NCBI RefSeq assembly: GCF_037076465.1
Contig: NZ_AP028908.1
Span: 2,604,001 to 2,668,000 of the forward strand
Length of the DNA: 64,000 bases
Direction: 5' to 3'
From: Pectobacterium araliae
GTDB taxonomy: Bacteria > Pseudomonadota > Gammaproteobacteria > Enterobacterales > Enterobacteriaceae
A program made the translations under genes and the position numbers. The notes beneath the pieces were generated by a model. The model saw only the letters and a program-made list of their open reading frames with translations, searched no databases and was not told the origin of the DNA. Of the stretch, positions 37,157 to 55,055 are shown piece after piece. Position 1 is the stretch's first letter, and each line of letters opens with the position of its first letter.

Positions 37157-38575
37157 TTAGTTCAGTCGTCCCGCTTTACGCGCTTGCTCATCCCACTGCG
37201 GCACTACCGTATTCAGGAAATCCTGTTTTTCGGCGTTGATCTGCTGCATGTTGAGCCCAATCGCCTGCTGCGCTTTCTCTTTCGTCGAGATATCCGGCAG
37301 CTTGACTTCGCCTGTCACCCCTTTTTGTGCCAACAGACGAACCAGTTTGGTTCTCGCCTCGGCGGATTTACTCAGCGAGGTGCCGAGCATCCGTAAGCCT
37401 TCATCCGGCGCATGCATGTGAATACCGTGAGAGGCAACCGCCAGATCCCAACGCCACTGCGCATGACGGATATCCATCAGAATCGGCTGCATTTCTGCTT
37501 CGGTTGCACCGGCATCCCAGGCCGCTTTAGCCTCAAAGTGCGCATGAACCAATTGCTCTTCTGCTTTCAGTTTTAATTCCTGAATCGCTGTTTTACGTTC
37601 AGCAACAACCGTCTGCATTGCCGCTTTATCCTGCGTGTGGCAATTGGTACAGGTTTCGCCGTAGTTGTCGAAGGGGTTACCTATCTTGTGATCGGTATAC
37701 AGCTTGCCGTCTGCGTTTTTCACTTTCGGCATATGGCAGTCGATACAGGTCACGTTGTTTTTACCGTGAATACCAATGCTCCAGGTTTCATACTCTGGAT
37801 GTTGGGCTTTCAGCATCGGCGCGCGGGAAAGGGAATTGGTCCAGTCGGAGAAGGAAATAGCGTCATAGTATTTTTCCATGTCTTCGACTTTCGTGCCGTT
37901 ATCCCATGGGAACTTCACGGCTTTGTCTTTACCGGAAAAATAATACTCCACGTGGCACTGTCCACAGACCATGGACTGCTGCCCGAACCGGCTGGCGCTG
38001 TCAAACGGCTTGCCAAGGGTTTCCATTGCGCGTTCCGCATATGGGCGGGACAGCGTCAACGCCGGCTTGCCCTGAGCAAAATCCGGGGATGCGGTGTCAT
38101 GGCAATCTGCACAGCCGAGATCGTTAGTAATCTCCGGCCCGCCCCGCGCCCACTTACCTTTGAAGTAGCCGTCCTCACCCTCCTGTTGGATCAAGCGGGC
38201 GACATCCGGGCTTTTACAGCTCCAGCACGCCATCGGCAACGGGCCATCTTCAGCCGTCTTCGGTGCACCGGTACGCAGCGTTTCGCGCACGTCCGTTATG
38301 GCGTAGGCATGGCCGCGCGGCTTGTTATAGTCTCTGGAAAAGGGGTAACCCGCCCAGAGGACCACCATCATGGGGTCTTCTGCCAACGCATCATGACGTT
38401 CAGACTGTTCAGTGGTCGCTTTCCACGAGTTGAACTGATCGGGGTGTTGATTAGTGAATACGGAGTTTCTTGCTTCTATCGGGGCGAGTGGTGGTGACAC
38501 CGGAGCATCAGCGGAATAGGCTGGAATCAGTAGAAAGAGACTGGCTACCATGCCCCATAGATAGGAGACTGACAT
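37157..38575 (-). CDS. nrfA: NrfA, cytochrome c nitrite reductase
   Basis: About 472 residues, exported by a Sec signal ([17 protein letters not shown]). It reduces nitrite to ammonium with six electrons. The active-site haem motif CWSCK (near residue 120) and four CXXCH motifs (CADCH, CGQCH, CIDCH, CTNCH) are present, as is [14 protein letters not shown] with the conserved Gln/His. ATG 38575 follows CAGGATAAGC; an ATG five codons earlier is weaker. Confidence 0.97.
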   Translation of the reverse strand: MSVSYLWGMVASLFLLIPAYSADAPVSPPLAPIEARNSVFTNQHPDQFNSWKATTEQSERHDALAEDPMMVVLWAGYPFSRDYNKPRGHAYAITDVRETLRTGAPKTAEDGPLPMACWSCKSPDVARLIQQEGEDGYFKGKWARGGPEITNDLGCADCHDTASPDFAQGKPALTLSRPYAERAMETLGKPFDSASRFGQQSMVCGQCHVEYYFSGKDKAVKFPWDNGTKVEDMEKYYDAISFSDWTNSLSRAPMLKAQHPEYETWSIGIHGKNNVTCIDCHMPKVKNADGKLYTDHKIGNPFDNYGETCTNCHTQDKAAMQTVVAERKTAIQELKLKAEEQLVHAHFEAKAAWDAGATEAEMQPILMDIRHAQWRWDLAVASHGIHMHAPDEGLRMLGTSLSKSAEARTKLVRLLAQKGVTGEVKLPDISTKEKAQQAIGLNMQQINAEKQDFLNTVVPQWDEQARKAGRLN

Positions 38576-38684
38576 GCTTATCCTGACCATGCGTTTGTGT
38601 CCACATTAAGCCGCCTACTGGCGGTCATTTTAGTTATCTATTCGACAGAAACCACACCAACTGTCGTGACATTGCTCGGTGCTA

Positions 38685-38726
38685 TAAATAGCAAAAAGAT
38701 GCATTAAAAATATTGTTTTTGATCAA
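38685..38726 (-). promoter_or_regulatory. Putative FNR-dependent nrfA promoter
   Basis: The FNR-like site TTGTT-TTTG-ATCAA (38713-38726) has its centre about 41 bases from the start expected from the -10 element TATTTA (minus strand, 38690-38685). That is class II FNR geometry, as at E. coli nrfA. The predicted start is near 38678, giving a leader of about 100 bases. Confidence 0.6.
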
Positions 38727-39031
38727 AGGTAAAGAAAAGTAATGAATCGTATCGAAAGTTATATGAGGATTGTCTCAGTCACGGAGGGGGCATCGCAGAA
38801 TATGGCAAGGGGCTTAAACACGGGGGGACTTAAAAATTAAGCACTTAAAAACCGGGCGTTTAAGGATCAAGACAGGTGGCGCGAGCACTGGGATGACGCG
38901 CCCATCTCGGCAGTTCATCCCAGTTCATTTGCTGATACAGCGCGGCGTTTTGCCCGATAGAGCACATCAGAAGCTAAATAAGTGGAGCTTAAGTGAAAAA
39001 TAGCCCCCCACAGTATGCCCTTCCGAGATTT
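38727..39031. other. Non-coding stretch between nrfA promoter and nucleosidase-like gene
   Basis: About 300 bases, with no open frame worth calling. It must hold upstream control for nrf and the 3' end of the nucleosidase-like transcript. I see no strong terminator or clear NarP heptamer pair. Confidence 0.4.
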
Positions 39032-40045
39032 TTATTTCCCTTGACCATAGGCTAACGTCAGCTTGGCGTAGAAATCTTCCAGCGTGAAGCGGGCATCAAC
39101 GGCGTTATACACTCGAATCTGGCGCGCATTGTCCTGCGGTACATAGGTCAGATCGTCGTTTAACTGTGGGGCATTGACCAGCGTGTAATGGTATTCGTGA
39201 TCGTCCAGCAGCAGAGAAACCGAGGGATTATCACCCAGTACCCAGACTTCGCTTTTCGGCCAGGGAACATCTTTGATGGTTTCGGAAATTGCACGATTAA
39301 ACTCGATTAGCTGTTGCCACAGGTACTCCCCGACCTTCCCCTGTGGCTTAACGCGCACGGCAAGCTCAGACAGCGAGACGCGTACGGACATATAGACATT
39401 ATGTGGCACTTGCCACAATGGCACCTGAGACTTGAATACGTTGTTCGCCGCAACCGGATCGTTGAACATGTTGTATTCCCAGCCGCCTTTCGGGTAAGGC
39501 ATACCGCCAATCCACACCACCGTCATTTTGCTGGCGATCGTCGGTTCAGCCTGTAGCGCGGCAGCGATATCCGTAATCGGCCCCATGACTAGCACAAACA
39601 GGGGATGCGAATCGTCTTTTAACGCCTCCTTGATCAGCATTTGCGCACCCTCACTCAACGCAGGCGCACCACCGTCGGTTTTCAGCGCTTGCGTTGCCCC
39701 GCGATAAACAGGGACGTCAGTCTTTCCCATTACGTTCATCAGGCGTTGAAGTTCATGATAGCTTTCCATCATGCTGTTTTCGCCATTACGTTTCATCAAC
39801 GGCGCGGTACGCGAATAATGGGCAGCAATCAATCCTTTCACCTGCATCGTTGGCGTCAGCACCGCATGGGCAACGGCAAAATCATCGTCAGCCTCGTTTT
39901 TCGCATCGGCGCTGATAATGACGCGAATCTGTTTATGATCGGCAACGTCAAAAGGTGACGTTTGTGCCTGAGCGGTGAGCACGCTGAAGAAGGGCAACGC
40001 CACGATCAACATGGCACATCGGGAAAAATACCGGTGAATAGACAT
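39032..40045 (-). CDS. Exported nucleoside-hydrolase-like protein
   Basis: A 337-residue protein with a Sec signal peptide (MLIVALPFFSVLTAQAQ, ending near 28). The first strand is IRVIISADAKNEADDDFAVA, corresponding to the calcium-binding DxDxxxDD motif of nucleoside hydrolases, with an asparagine/glutamate version, and the middle has LFVLVMGPITDIAAALQ and GGMPYPKGGWEYNMFNDPVA (N and D typical of the family). It probably cleaves N-glycosidic or related bonds in the periplasm; the substrate is unclear. It lies downstream of the esterase gene on the same strand. Confidence 0.75.
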   Translation of the reverse strand: MSIHRYFSRCAMLIVALPFFSVLTAQAQTSPFDVADHKQIRVIISADAKNEADDDFAVAHAVLTPTMQVKGLIAAHYSRTAPLMKRNGENSMMESYHELQRLMNVMGKTDVPVYRGATQALKTDGGAPALSEGAQMLIKEALKDDSHPLFVLVMGPITDIAAALQAEPTIASKMTVVWIGGMPYPKGGWEYNMFNDPVAANNVFKSQVPLWQVPHNVYMSVRVSLSELAVRVKPQGKVGEYLWQQLIEFNRAISETIKDVPWPKSEVWVLGDNPSVSLLLDDHEYHYTLVNAPQLNDDLTYVPQDNARQIRVYNAVDARFTLEDFYAKLTLAYGQGK

Positions 40046-40151
40046 AATTATCCTTAATTGTGATGGGCAATCGTTGATATGACAGCTTGATGATTCAAAC
40101 TGCCATCAGAGAAAGCGAGCCTGCGAACATTCAGCCCGCCGCATGCAGACA

Positions 40152-41381
<1,230 letters not shown>

Positions 41382-41428
41382 CTAAATATGACAGCACCGC
41401 CGCAGCGGTGCCGACGTGATGAGAGCAA

Positions 41429-43141
<1,713 letters not shown>

Positions 43142-43263
43142 CTAGCCGAAATCTCGTCTATTTATAAAATTTTGTAAAATCCAAATGATCGTTTATATGA
43201 TTTAATGGCTAGTCAACACTCTCCCGTTTCATTTTATTTTTCTGCCATCTTTTCCATGGGTAG

Positions 43264-43317
43264 TAAAAAATAGAGTTCGCATTCATTCCAGAATTTGCTT
43301 TTCTGAGAATGAATGCG
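43264..43317 (-). terminator. Rho-independent terminator after bglB
   Basis: CGCATTCATTC-CAGAA (43278-43293) pairs with TTCTG-A-GAATGAATGCG (43301-43317) with a single bulge, followed on the minus strand by a T run (43271-43265). It separates bglB from the porin gene. Confidence 0.8.
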
Positions 43318-43341
43318 GAAATAACGTAGCGACACGCTGAT

Positions 43342-46676
<3,335 letters not shown>

Positions 46677-46740
46677 CTATCCTTAATACTTAATGGACTT
46701 AAATATCAATAAGTTAAAATCGCCAGAGCTGTTTGAGACA

Positions 46741-46791
46741 AAAAAAAACCTAAATCGGTTTTCCCAATAACCATTGAGAAAACGATTTAGG
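46741..46791 (-). terminator. BglG-controlled terminator before bglF
   Basis: On the minus strand CCTAAATCG...CGATTTAGG forms a long hairpin with inner TTTTCTCAA/TTGGGAAAA pairing, ending in at least eight T. It overlaps the end of the RAT element at 46790-46831, so BglG binding there would prevent it. Confidence 0.85.
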
Positions 46792-46831
46792 TTTTGCCTG
46801 CCTGCTGAGATTAGTCTGACAGTAACAATCC
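46790..46831 (-). promoter_or_regulatory. RAT antiterminator element between bglG and bglF
   Basis: On the minus strand GGATTGTTACTG begins the element and CAGGCAAAACC ends it, as in BglG-family RNA targets. It is about 42 bases rather than 29, with a longer loop containing AGA-CTAA-TCT. Confidence 0.75.
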
Positions 46832-46977
46832 TATTGGTTTGTCAGCACAGCCAATATGCTGACAATAAAATTTCACTTCATCTGATAATTTACTTTCCAC
46901 ATACTTTATTCTTTCACTTTCATCGAAATCAAGGCATTTATCTTACTATTTTGTGATAAAAAGAAAATTAGCAGAAT

Positions 46978-47844
<867 letters not shown>

Positions 47845-47857
47845 TCAAACCCTGGAA

Positions 47858-47898
47858 ACAAAAAAACCAGACACCCGTAGCAAGAACGAGCATCTGGT
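47858..47898 (-). terminator. BglG-controlled terminator before bglG
   Basis: On the minus strand AACCAGA (from 47898) pairs with TCTGGTT followed by seven T (47867-47858). It overlaps the end of the upstream RAT element. Confidence 0.85.
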
Positions 47899-47924
47899 TT
47901 TGCCTGCTTACGCAGTAACAATCC
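47896..47924 (-). promoter_or_regulatory. RAT antiterminator element of bglG
   Basis: A 29-base element on the minus strand: GGATTGTTACTGC, loop GTAA, then GCAGGCAAAACC. This is the standard BglG-family target, directly upstream of a terminator, so bglG is autogenously controlled. Confidence 0.9.
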
Positions 47925-48200
47925 GCAATGGCTGGTAAACTACCATTTGCATTCATCTTCTCAAGGAGCATGACACAAAAACGTGATACTGATCGACAGA
48001 AAAGCATGTTGCTTACACGCATTTTCTTTATTTATTGTCAACTGTTACAAGAATCAACAACTTGCTATCACTCACCGCAATCGCGTATTTATACGGTGGA
48101 TTTCTTAGGCAGTTGCGCAACAAAGTTAGGTAAAAACACCAAATCGCTCAGTTTTTTGCGTAAACGCACTGAAATATTCAATTTCTGACCTTTTACCACC
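47925..48200. other. Non-coding stretch between bglG and pykF promoters
   Basis: About 275 bases that must include the bglG promoter (minus strand). No operator is clear enough to name; I looked for a CRP site and found none convincing. Confidence 0.4.
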
Positions 48201-48228
48201 TTGTTTCTCGTCGCTTAATAACTATAAT
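48201..48228 (+). promoter_or_regulatory. pykF sigma70 promoter
   Basis: TTGTTT (48201-48206), 16-base spacer, and a perfect TATAAT (48223-48228). The leader to pykF is about 250 bases. Confidence 0.7.
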
Positions 48229-48244
48229 ACGGAACGTCGTTTCA

Positions 48245-48260
48245 ATTGAATGGTTTCAGC
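48245..48260. promoter_or_regulatory. Putative Cra (FruR) operator of pykF
   Basis: ATTGAATGGTTTCAGC, close to the Cra consensus GCTGAATCGTTTCAGC. It lies just past the predicted start, where Cra represses pykF in E. coli. Confidence 0.75.
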
Positions 48261-48486
48261 TAAACAACGTGCCACTATCAATAACATTATTATCAACGGC
48301 ATCGCCAACGCTAACCCCCGCGAATCCCATGCGACGAGCGGTTGCGCACTTCATCACCCATTCGCTACGACCTTCTATACTTACCTCTTTTACAGCGTTC
48401 CTTCATACATTCTTTCCAGCGGCTTGCCTCACACGGCCACTGGTTCACTCATTTTTTTATCCATCACAACTTGTAGAAACTATCGT

Positions 48487-49899
48487 ATGAAAAAGACAAA
48501 AATTGTTTGTACCATCGGGCCGAAAACAGAGTCAGAAGAAGTACTTGGCAACCTGCTGTCTGCCGGCATGAATGTTATGCGCCTGAACTTCTCTCACGGG
48601 GATTATGCAGAACATGGCCAGCGCATCAAGAACCTGCGTGCCGTTATGGAAAAAACCGGTCAGAAAGCCGCTATCCTGCTTGACACCAAGGGCCCAGAAA
48701 TTCGTACCATGAAGCTGGAAAACGGTGCGGACGTCACGCTGACCGCCGGTCAAACATTCACGTTCACCACCGATCAAAGCATCGTGGGTAACAAGGATCG
48801 CGTCGCAGTCACGTACGCTGGATTCACTGAAGACCTCAGCGTCGGTAACACCGTTCTGGTTGATGACGGCCTGATCGGTATGCAGGTTACGGCGATCAGC
48901 GGCAACGATGTCGTCTGTAAAGTGCTGAACAATGGCGATCTAGGCGAGAATAAAGGCGTTAACTTGCCAGGCGTTTCCATCCAGTTGCCTGCTCTGGCTG
49001 AAAAAGACAAACGCGACCTGATTTTCGGTTGCGAACAAGGCGTCGATTTCGTTGCTGCTTCTTTTATCCGTAAACGTTCCGACGTTGAAGAAATTCGCGC
49101 TCACCTGAAAGCACACGGTGGCGAGCACATCCAGATCATCTCCAAGATCGAAAACCAGGAAGGTCTGAACAACTTCGACGACATTCTGGAAGCCTCTGAC
49201 GGCATCATGGTTGCTCGTGGCGATCTGGGCGTTGAAATCCCGGTTGAAGAAGTGATCTTCGCGCAGAAGATGATGATTGAAAAATGTAACCTGGCACGCA
49301 AAGTGGTTATCACCGCGACGCAAATGCTGGATTCCATGATCAAGAACCCACGCCCTACCCGCGCTGAAGCTGGCGACGTCGCTAACGCCATCATCGACGG
49401 CACCGATGCCGTTATGCTGTCTGGCGAAAGTGCGAAAGGTAAATATCCGCTGGAGTCCGTTACTATCATGGCAACGATCTGTCAGCGTACCGATTCCGTA
49501 ATGAAAAGCCGTCTGGACACCATCAAGACACCTGGAATCCTGCGTATCACTGAAGCGGTCTGTCGCGGTGCAGTAGAAACCGCAGAAAAACTGGATGCAC
49601 CGCTGATTGTGGTCGCAACCAGCGGCGGTAAATCTGCTAAATCTATCCGTAAATACTTCCCGAATGCTCGCATTCTGGCGCTGACGACGAACGACGTCAC
49701 CGCGCGCCAGCTGCTGCTGAGCAAAGGCATTGATACGCTGCTGGTGAAGGAAATTGCCTCTACCGATGATTTCTACCGCATTGGTAAAGAAGCCGCGCTG
49801 AATAGTGGTTATGCGCAAGCTGGCGATGTCGTCGTGATGGTATCTGGTGCGCTGGTTTCTAGCGGCACAACCAATACCGTTTCCGTACATCGTATCTGA
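48487..49899 (+). CDS. pykF: Pyruvate kinase I
   Basis: A 470-residue enzyme converting phosphoenolpyruvate and ADP to pyruvate and ATP. It begins [18 protein letters not shown] and has [18 protein letters not shown] and [18 protein letters not shown]. Length and sequence match E. coli PykF. ATG 48487 is used; the open frame continues upstream to an ATG at 48250 inside the Cra box, but that extension has no pyruvate kinase features. Confidence 0.97.
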   Translation: MKKTKIVCTIGPKTESEEVLGNLLSAGMNVMRLNFSHGDYAEHGQRIKNLRAVMEKTGQKAAILLDTKGPEIRTMKLENGADVTLTAGQTFTFTTDQSIVGNKDRVAVTYAGFTEDLSVGNTVLVDDGLIGMQVTAISGNDVVCKVLNNGDLGENKGVNLPGVSIQLPALAEKDKRDLIFGCEQGVDFVAASFIRKRSDVEEIRAHLKAHGGEHIQIISKIENQEGLNNFDDILEASDGIMVARGDLGVEIPVEEVIFAQKMMIEKCNLARKVVITATQMLDSMIKNPRPTRAEAGDVANAIIDGTDAVMLSGESAKGKYPLESVTIMATICQRTDSVMKSRLDTIKTPGILRITEAVCRGAVETAEKLDAPLIVVATSGGKSAKSIRKYFPNARILALTTNDVTARQLLLSKGIDTLLVKEIASTDDFYRIGKEAALNSGYAQAGDVVVMVSGALVSSGTTNTVSVHRI

Positions 49900-49917
49900 T
49901 CCTAACAAGTAGATCGG

Positions 49918-49946
49918 TAAAAAGCGCCTTAATGGCGCTTTTTTTA
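49918..49946 (+). terminator. pykF terminator
   Basis: AAAGCGCC (49921-49928) and GGCGCTTT (49934-49941), loop TTAAT, followed by a T run. Confidence 0.9.
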
Positions 49947-50119
49947 TATTCTGAAACGATTTTCTACAGCACGATAACCTAATTAATTCCTTTGCGTAAC
50001 ACGCCATTTTAATAGCTTTACGCTTCGGAGTTCTCTGACAAAAATAGCGCTGTTTTCCTTACTTTTTTAATGAATCGATAAAACTCGCTGTTTCTTTGAG
50101 CGAACGATCAAAATTAAGC

Positions 50120-50450
<331 letters not shown>

Positions 50451-50470
50451 TCGAGCTGGTTCAGTAATGG

Positions 50471-50500
50471 AAATGGCGCACACTGTGCGCCATTTTTTTG
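50471..50500 (+). terminator. lpp terminator
   Basis: ATGGCGCACA and TGTGCGCCAT almost back to back (50473-50493), then a T run. Confidence 0.9.
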
Positions 50501-50631
50501 CCTTCGTTTTATTTCTCAATCTTTCTCTTCATCCCTTTTTCTTTCACGCTAGCGAGTATATTTCTTCCCCTTCCCAGTCATTGGAATTGCACAGATGCGT
50601 CTGAAACGCACCTGGCTGATTTATTTCATCA

Positions 50632-51654
50632 TTACCGAGACGTAGTGCTAATGGCGCTAATAGGCGCAGCCTGATGTGTTTCAGGCGCTTCTGGAGCAGA
50701 CTCTACGGGTGATTGGTAGGTATTAATATCTTGTCCCACGCTAACCACTATCGGCATACCGGAACGGCGTGCAATCGCATCAGCCACTGCTTGATTGTCC
50801 GTCTCTGCATCCTTCACAAATTTCTGCGTCTTTGCCGTCAGCGGAATTTTCATCGTTTGTGGATCGTCCTTATCGGTCTTTGATAAAGGCTGATGCACTT
50901 CAACGTAGCGTTTGCCATCCGGTTCAACGGAGGTTTTAATCGCATCGTTAACAATCTGCACGCGCGTACCGACTGGCACGTTATCGAACAACGCCTTGAT
51001 GTCATCTGGACGCAGGCGGATACAGCCAGAGCTTACCCGCATGCCAATACCGAAGTCCGCGTTCGTGCCGTGCAGCAGATAAACACCACCATGCGCTGAC
51101 AGACGCAGTGCATGTAATCCCATCGGGTTATCCGGGCCGGCTGGAACGACCGCAGGCAGCTTAATGCCCTGTTCTTCGAGATAATGCTTACGGATGTTTG
51201 CCGTTGGCGTCCAGGTCGGATTCTCGCGCTTCTCGCTTACGCTGGTGGTCATCAGTGGTGTATTGCGCCCCAGTTGGCCAATACCAATGGGATAAACGAT
51301 GACGGTGTTTGTCCCTTTCGGGTAGTAGTAGAGACGCAGTTCCGCCAGATTAACCACAATGCCTTCACGCGGGGTATCCGGCAGCAGCATTTGCGACGGG
51401 ATCGTGAGGGTAGAACCCGCTGTCGGCAGGTAAGGATCGGCTCCTGGATTCGCTTCCAGCATACCCAATAGGCCAATCTTGAAGCCCGCCGCGATAGCTT
51501 CCAGCGGGCGGCCATCATTGGGAACCGTATAAGCGATATTTTCACCAATAAGACGGCTGTTTGGTGGCGGTAGCGGGTATTCTGTCGCTCTGGCGGCGGT
51601 GCTGGCCAGGTATGCGGCGAAGGCCATACCAAGTAAAGTTAACGCGCGTTTCAT
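50632..51654 (-). CDS. ldtE: L,D-transpeptidase (LdtE/YnhG-like)
   Basis: About 340 residues: signal peptide (LTLLGMAFAAYLASTAARA), a LysM-like segment (NIAYTVPNDGRPLEAIAAGF) and the YkuD catalytic domain with HGTNADFGIGMRVSSGCIRL, where Cys is the nucleophile. Such enzymes make 3-3 cross-links or anchor Lpp. ATG 51654 is chosen. Position between lpp and sufE matches ynhG in E. coli. Confidence 0.93.
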   Translation of the reverse strand: MKRALTLLGMAFAAYLASTAARATEYPLPPPNSRLIGENIAYTVPNDGRPLEAIAAGFKIGLLGMLEANPGADPYLPTAGSTLTIPSQMLLPDTPREGIVVNLAELRLYYYPKGTNTVIVYPIGIGQLGRNTPLMTTSVSEKRENPTWTPTANIRKHYLEEQGIKLPAVVPAGPDNPMGLHALRLSAHGGVYLLHGTNADFGIGMRVSSGCIRLRPDDIKALFDNVPVGTRVQIVNDAIKTSVEPDGKRYVEVHQPLSKTDKDDPQTMKIPLTAKTQKFVKDAETDNQAVADAIARRSGMPIVVSVGQDINTYQSPVESAPEAPETHQAAPISAISTTSR

Positions 51655-51970
51655 AGTAAATTCCCTACAATCAATAACATCTGGTTGTGTACCCAGAATG
51701 CAGTATCCGGCTATATCTCTTGATCTGGTGTTTAAATACAGCCATTGCTGCGTCTTTCCACCGAACATGGGTATATATTAGCATTGTTGTAACAAAAGAA
51801 TATTTGATTTAAAAATCAAAGCATTGATATTCAATTCTTTACAAAGCAGAGTCAGCATAAAATTTAACGGGAAATAAATATACGGGACGAATTCTGAAAT
51901 ATCAGCGAGTTAATAAATAAACGGGGAAACAATAATGTATCGTTGGTAAAAATCAGTAAATGCAAAAAAC
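51655..51970. other. Upstream region of ldtE-like gene
   Basis: About 315 bases, AT-rich from 51770 onward. It should contain the ldtE promoter on the minus strand. I see no named operator or small gene. Confidence 0.4.
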
Positions 51971-52010
51971 AAAAAAGCGCTGAACGTTTTTTCCGTCACC
52001 GCGCTTTTTT
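51971..52010. terminator. Bidirectional terminator after suf operon
   Basis: AAAAAAGCGC (51971-51980) and GCGCTTTTTT (52001-52010) with further pairing inside. T runs on both strands. Confidence 0.8.
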
Positions 52011-52036
52011 ATACTCAACGAAAGCAGAGAAAAAAA

Positions 52037-52453
52037 TTAAAGCAGTGCAGCAGCATGCGCACGAATCGCCCGTAGCATCGCCTCAAGTCCCTGAGAGCGG
52101 GATGGTGTCAGGTGTTGGTTCAACGCCAGCGATTCAAAGAACGGCCGCACATCCAGCTCAACAATTTCCTGCGCTGTTAGCCCCTGATACAGGCTGAAAA
52201 CGACCGCGATCAGGCCTTTCACAATAGCCGCATCACTGTCGCCGTGCAGGGTGATCACCCCCTGCTCATCAGGCTGTGTCACAATCCACACCTGGCTCTG
52301 GCACCCCGAAATCAGGTTATCGGGATTACGCCACTCATCGGGTAGCGGGTCAAGACGCTCCCCTAACTCGATGACATACAGGTATTTTTCTTCCCAGTCA
52401 TTACAGCGCGCAAAGTTGCGCGCCAGCTTCTGCGGTTCTGGCAGACTCGCCAT
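52037..52453 (-). CDS. sufE: SufE, sulfur acceptor
   Basis: A 138-residue protein that takes persulfide sulfur from SufS. Active cysteine in [12 protein letters not shown] (about residue 51). Last gene of sufABCDSE. Confidence 0.96.
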   Translation of the reverse strand: MASLPEPQKLARNFARCNDWEEKYLYVIELGERLDPLPDEWRNPDNLISGCQSQVWIVTQPDEQGVITLHGDSDAAIVKGLIAVVFSLYQGLTAQEIVELDVRPFFESLALNQHLTPSRSQGLEAMLRAIRAHAAALL

Positions 52454-52485
52454 GGTTTCCTCCCCGAACAGTACGCGCGCGGCGC

Positions 52486-53709
52486 TTAACTGCCCAGTAA
52501 TCGATGGATACGTTGCAATCCGGCAACCAGCCGGTCAATTTCTTCGCGTGTAGTATAAACGGCCAACGAAGCGCGGCACATACTGGGAACACCATAGTGT
52601 TCCATCAGCGGCATCGCACAATGGTGGCCGGTGCGAATCGCAATACCGTACCGATCGAGGAAACTTCCGACATCATAGGCGTGGTGCTGCCCAAGGTTAA
52701 ACGCAATCACACCGTGACGCTCCGCAGGGCCATATAGCGTCAGGTCGGGCACCTGCGTTAGCGCTTCCAGCGCGTACTGCATCAGTGAGGATTCATAACG
52801 CTGAATCTCTTCACGCCCCAGCGCCGTCACATAGTCCAATGCGGCACCTAAGCCCATGATCCCCCCCGTGTTGGGCGATCCCGCTTCGAAACGCCAGGGT
52901 GAATCGGCATACGTGGTGCCTGTACGCAGGCTGACCTGACGAATCATCGCCCCGCCGCCTTCCCACGGCGGCATGGCCTGAAGCAGATCGCGTTTGCCGT
53001 ACAACACGCCAATGCCTGAAGGGCCGTAGATCTTATGCCCTGAAAAGACAAAGAAATCGCAGTCCAAATCCTGTACATCGACAGGCTGATGCATAATCGA
53101 CTGTGCACCATCGACTAATACGACTGCACCTGCCGCTTTTGCCTGCGCGATCATCGCTTTCACCGGGTTCAACGTACCCAGCACGTTAGATATCTGTGTC
53201 ACCGCCAGCAGACGAGTGCGTTCATCCAACAGCGCGGGAAGCTGTGCGACATCCAGCGAACCATCTTCAGCCAGAGGCAATACGCGAATCTCAATGCCAC
53301 GCGCTTCCGCCAGCATCTGCCAGGGAACGATATTGGCGTGGTGCTCCATCTCGGTGATGATCAGGTTATCGCCAGGCTGGATGAAGGTGCGGCCGTAGCT
53401 GTTAGCCACCAGATTGATGGCCTCCGTCGTGCCGCGTACAAAGACAATCTCTTCCACTGAGGCGGCATTGATAAAGGATGCCACCTGCTCACGCACCGCT
53501 TCCATCGCACTGGTCGCCTGCGCGCTCAGCGTATGAATGCCGCGATGCACCGCTGCGTATTCATGGCGATAGAATTCGGCTTCGCGCTCGATAACCGACT
53601 GTGGCTTTTGCGCACTGGCCGCGCTATCAAGATAGGCTAACGGCTGGCCGTTAACTTCGCTTGCCAGCACCGGGAAATCGGCGCGAACCCGTTCAATAGG
53701 ATAACTCAT
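52486..53709 (-). CDS. sufS: SufS, cysteine desulfurase
   Basis: A 407-residue PLP enzyme. The PLP lysine is in [18 protein letters not shown]; the active cysteine is in [13 protein letters not shown] preceding MCRASL (about 365). The start at 53709 aligns with E. coli SufS; ATG 53712 is directly adjacent. It overlaps the sufD stop. Confidence 0.96.
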   Translation of the reverse strand: MSYPIERVRADFPVLASEVNGQPLAYLDSAASAQKPQSVIEREAEFYRHEYAAVHRGIHTLSAQATSAMEAVREQVASFINAASVEEIVFVRGTTEAINLVANSYGRTFIQPGDNLIITEMEHHANIVPWQMLAEARGIEIRVLPLAEDGSLDVAQLPALLDERTRLLAVTQISNVLGTLNPVKAMIAQAKAAGAVVLVDGAQSIMHQPVDVQDLDCDFFVFSGHKIYGPSGIGVLYGKRDLLQAMPPWEGGGAMIRQVSLRTGTTYADSPWRFEAGSPNTGGIMGLGAALDYVTALGREEIQRYESSLMQYALEALTQVPDLTLYGPAERHGVIAFNLGQHHAYDVGSFLDRYGIAIRTGHHCAMPLMEHYGVPSMCRASLAVYTTREEIDRLVAGLQRIHRLLGS

Positions 53710-55055
53710 CATACCGCCTTGCCGGCATTCGCCAGCGCGTTGGGTAAACGCTGCGCGATACGTTCAAGAACCACATCTCGCAGAGACTCATTTTCAATCG
53801 CTTCTGTGACTTCCGCCGCGAAGGCGAAGATGATCATCTGTTGCGCATCCTGTTGCGTAATACCACGCGAACGCAGATAGAACAGCTGTTCTTCGTCCAT
53901 ACGGCCGATGGTTGCACCGTGGCTGCATTTCACGTCATCGGCGTAGATTTCCAACTGCGGCTTGGTGTCAACCTCAGCCAGTCTGCCCAGCAACAGGTTG
54001 TTGTTGGTCATCTGTCCGTCAGTTTTCAGCGCATGTGGTGCAACTTTGATCATGCCGTTAAACACCGCTCTGGCGCGATCGTTGACGATGACTTTATGCA
54101 GTTGGCGACTTTCGCCGTAGCCCTGATTGTGTTCCAGATACGTTCGCGTATCGCACACTTCGCTGCCGATCGGCAGAATCAGGCTATTCATGGACAGATT
54201 GGTACCTTCGCCGTTCAACTGAGCGCTGGTATGGTGACGTGTCAGACCCGCCCCCAGCAGGAAGCTGTGGCTACGAACCCGAGCATCACGCGCCAGAACC
54301 AGATCGTTATGCGCGAAGTGGTAGCTCGCCGCCGCTTCAAACGCCAGCTTATAGTGGCTAATCTGGCTATTTTCCGCCGCATTCACCGTCAGGCGTGCGC
54401 CGGTAAAGTGGGCATGCTCATCCAGACTGACGTAGTGCTCGATAATTTCCGCGCTGGCACCACGCTCAACGTTCAGATGATGACGATGGTGAGCCGTGTT
54501 CAACGCGGCTTCCTGGCTGCTGCTGATGTGCAACAGGTAAAGCGGTTTTTCCGCCAGTTGTCCGGCAGCCAGACGAATCAGCGTACTGGTGCTAGCCAAA
54601 CTTTCGGTCAGATGCAGGAACACTTCTGACTGGATAGCCGCAGGCAGCGCGCCACGCGCATGCGACGCCTGTACGTCGACCTGATAAGGCCCCCACGCGC
54701 TGTCGCTGAATTCAGCATTAAATACACCATCGACAAACACCAAACGCCAGCTATCCACCGCCAATGCCAGTGCATTCACCGCTGCACGGTCGAGAGACGG
54801 TGCCTGCGGGGCGACAAATTCATTACTCAGCAAGCCATCCAGCGGCGTGTATTTCCAGTGCTCATGCTTACGATGTGGTAAGCCAAGACGTACCACGTCC
54901 TGCCAGTGTTGGTTTGCCTCTTCAGAACGACGTGATGCATCGCGTTCAAACAGGCCATGCCATTGTTGCAGCGCGTGTTCTTGCTTCTGTGCGATGCCGG
55001 TTTTACCCACGGCGTTATCACTCGTCACATTATTGTTCGTCGGTAAGCCAGCCAT
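53709..55055 (-). CDS. sufD: SufD, Fe-S scaffold component
   Basis: A 448-residue beta-helix protein starting MAGLPTNNN, with [18 protein letters not shown] and the C-terminal [20 protein letters not shown]. It forms SufBC2D. A stretch near residues 13-25 is an insertion relative to E. coli. It overlaps sufC by 26 bases. Confidence 0.96.
   Translation of the reverse strand: MAGLPTNNNVTSDNAVGKTGIAQKQEHALQQWHGLFERDASRRSEEANQHWQDVVRLGLPHRKHEHWKYTPLDGLLSNEFVAPQAPSLDRAAVNALALAVDSWRLVFVDGVFNAEFSDSAWGPYQVDVQASHARGALPAAIQSEVFLHLTESLASTSTLIRLAAGQLAEKPLYLLHISSSQEAALNTAHHRHHLNVERGASAEIIEHYVSLDEHAHFTGARLTVNAAENSQISHYKLAFEAAASYHFAHNDLVLARDARVRSHSFLLGAGLTRHHTSAQLNGEGTNLSMNSLILPIGSEVCDTRTYLEHNQGYGESRQLHKVIVNDRARAVFNGMIKVAPHALKTDGQMTNNNLLLGRLAEVDTKPQLEIYADDVKCSHGATIGRMDEEQLFYLRSRGITQQDAQQMIIFAFAAEVTEAIENESLRDVVLERIAQRLPNALANAGKAV

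Noticed and set aside
48250..48486. In-frame extension of pykF from an ATG at 48250
   Set aside because: That ATG lies inside the Cra box and the extra 79 residues have no pyruvate kinase features. The 470-residue form from 48487 matches the family exactly.
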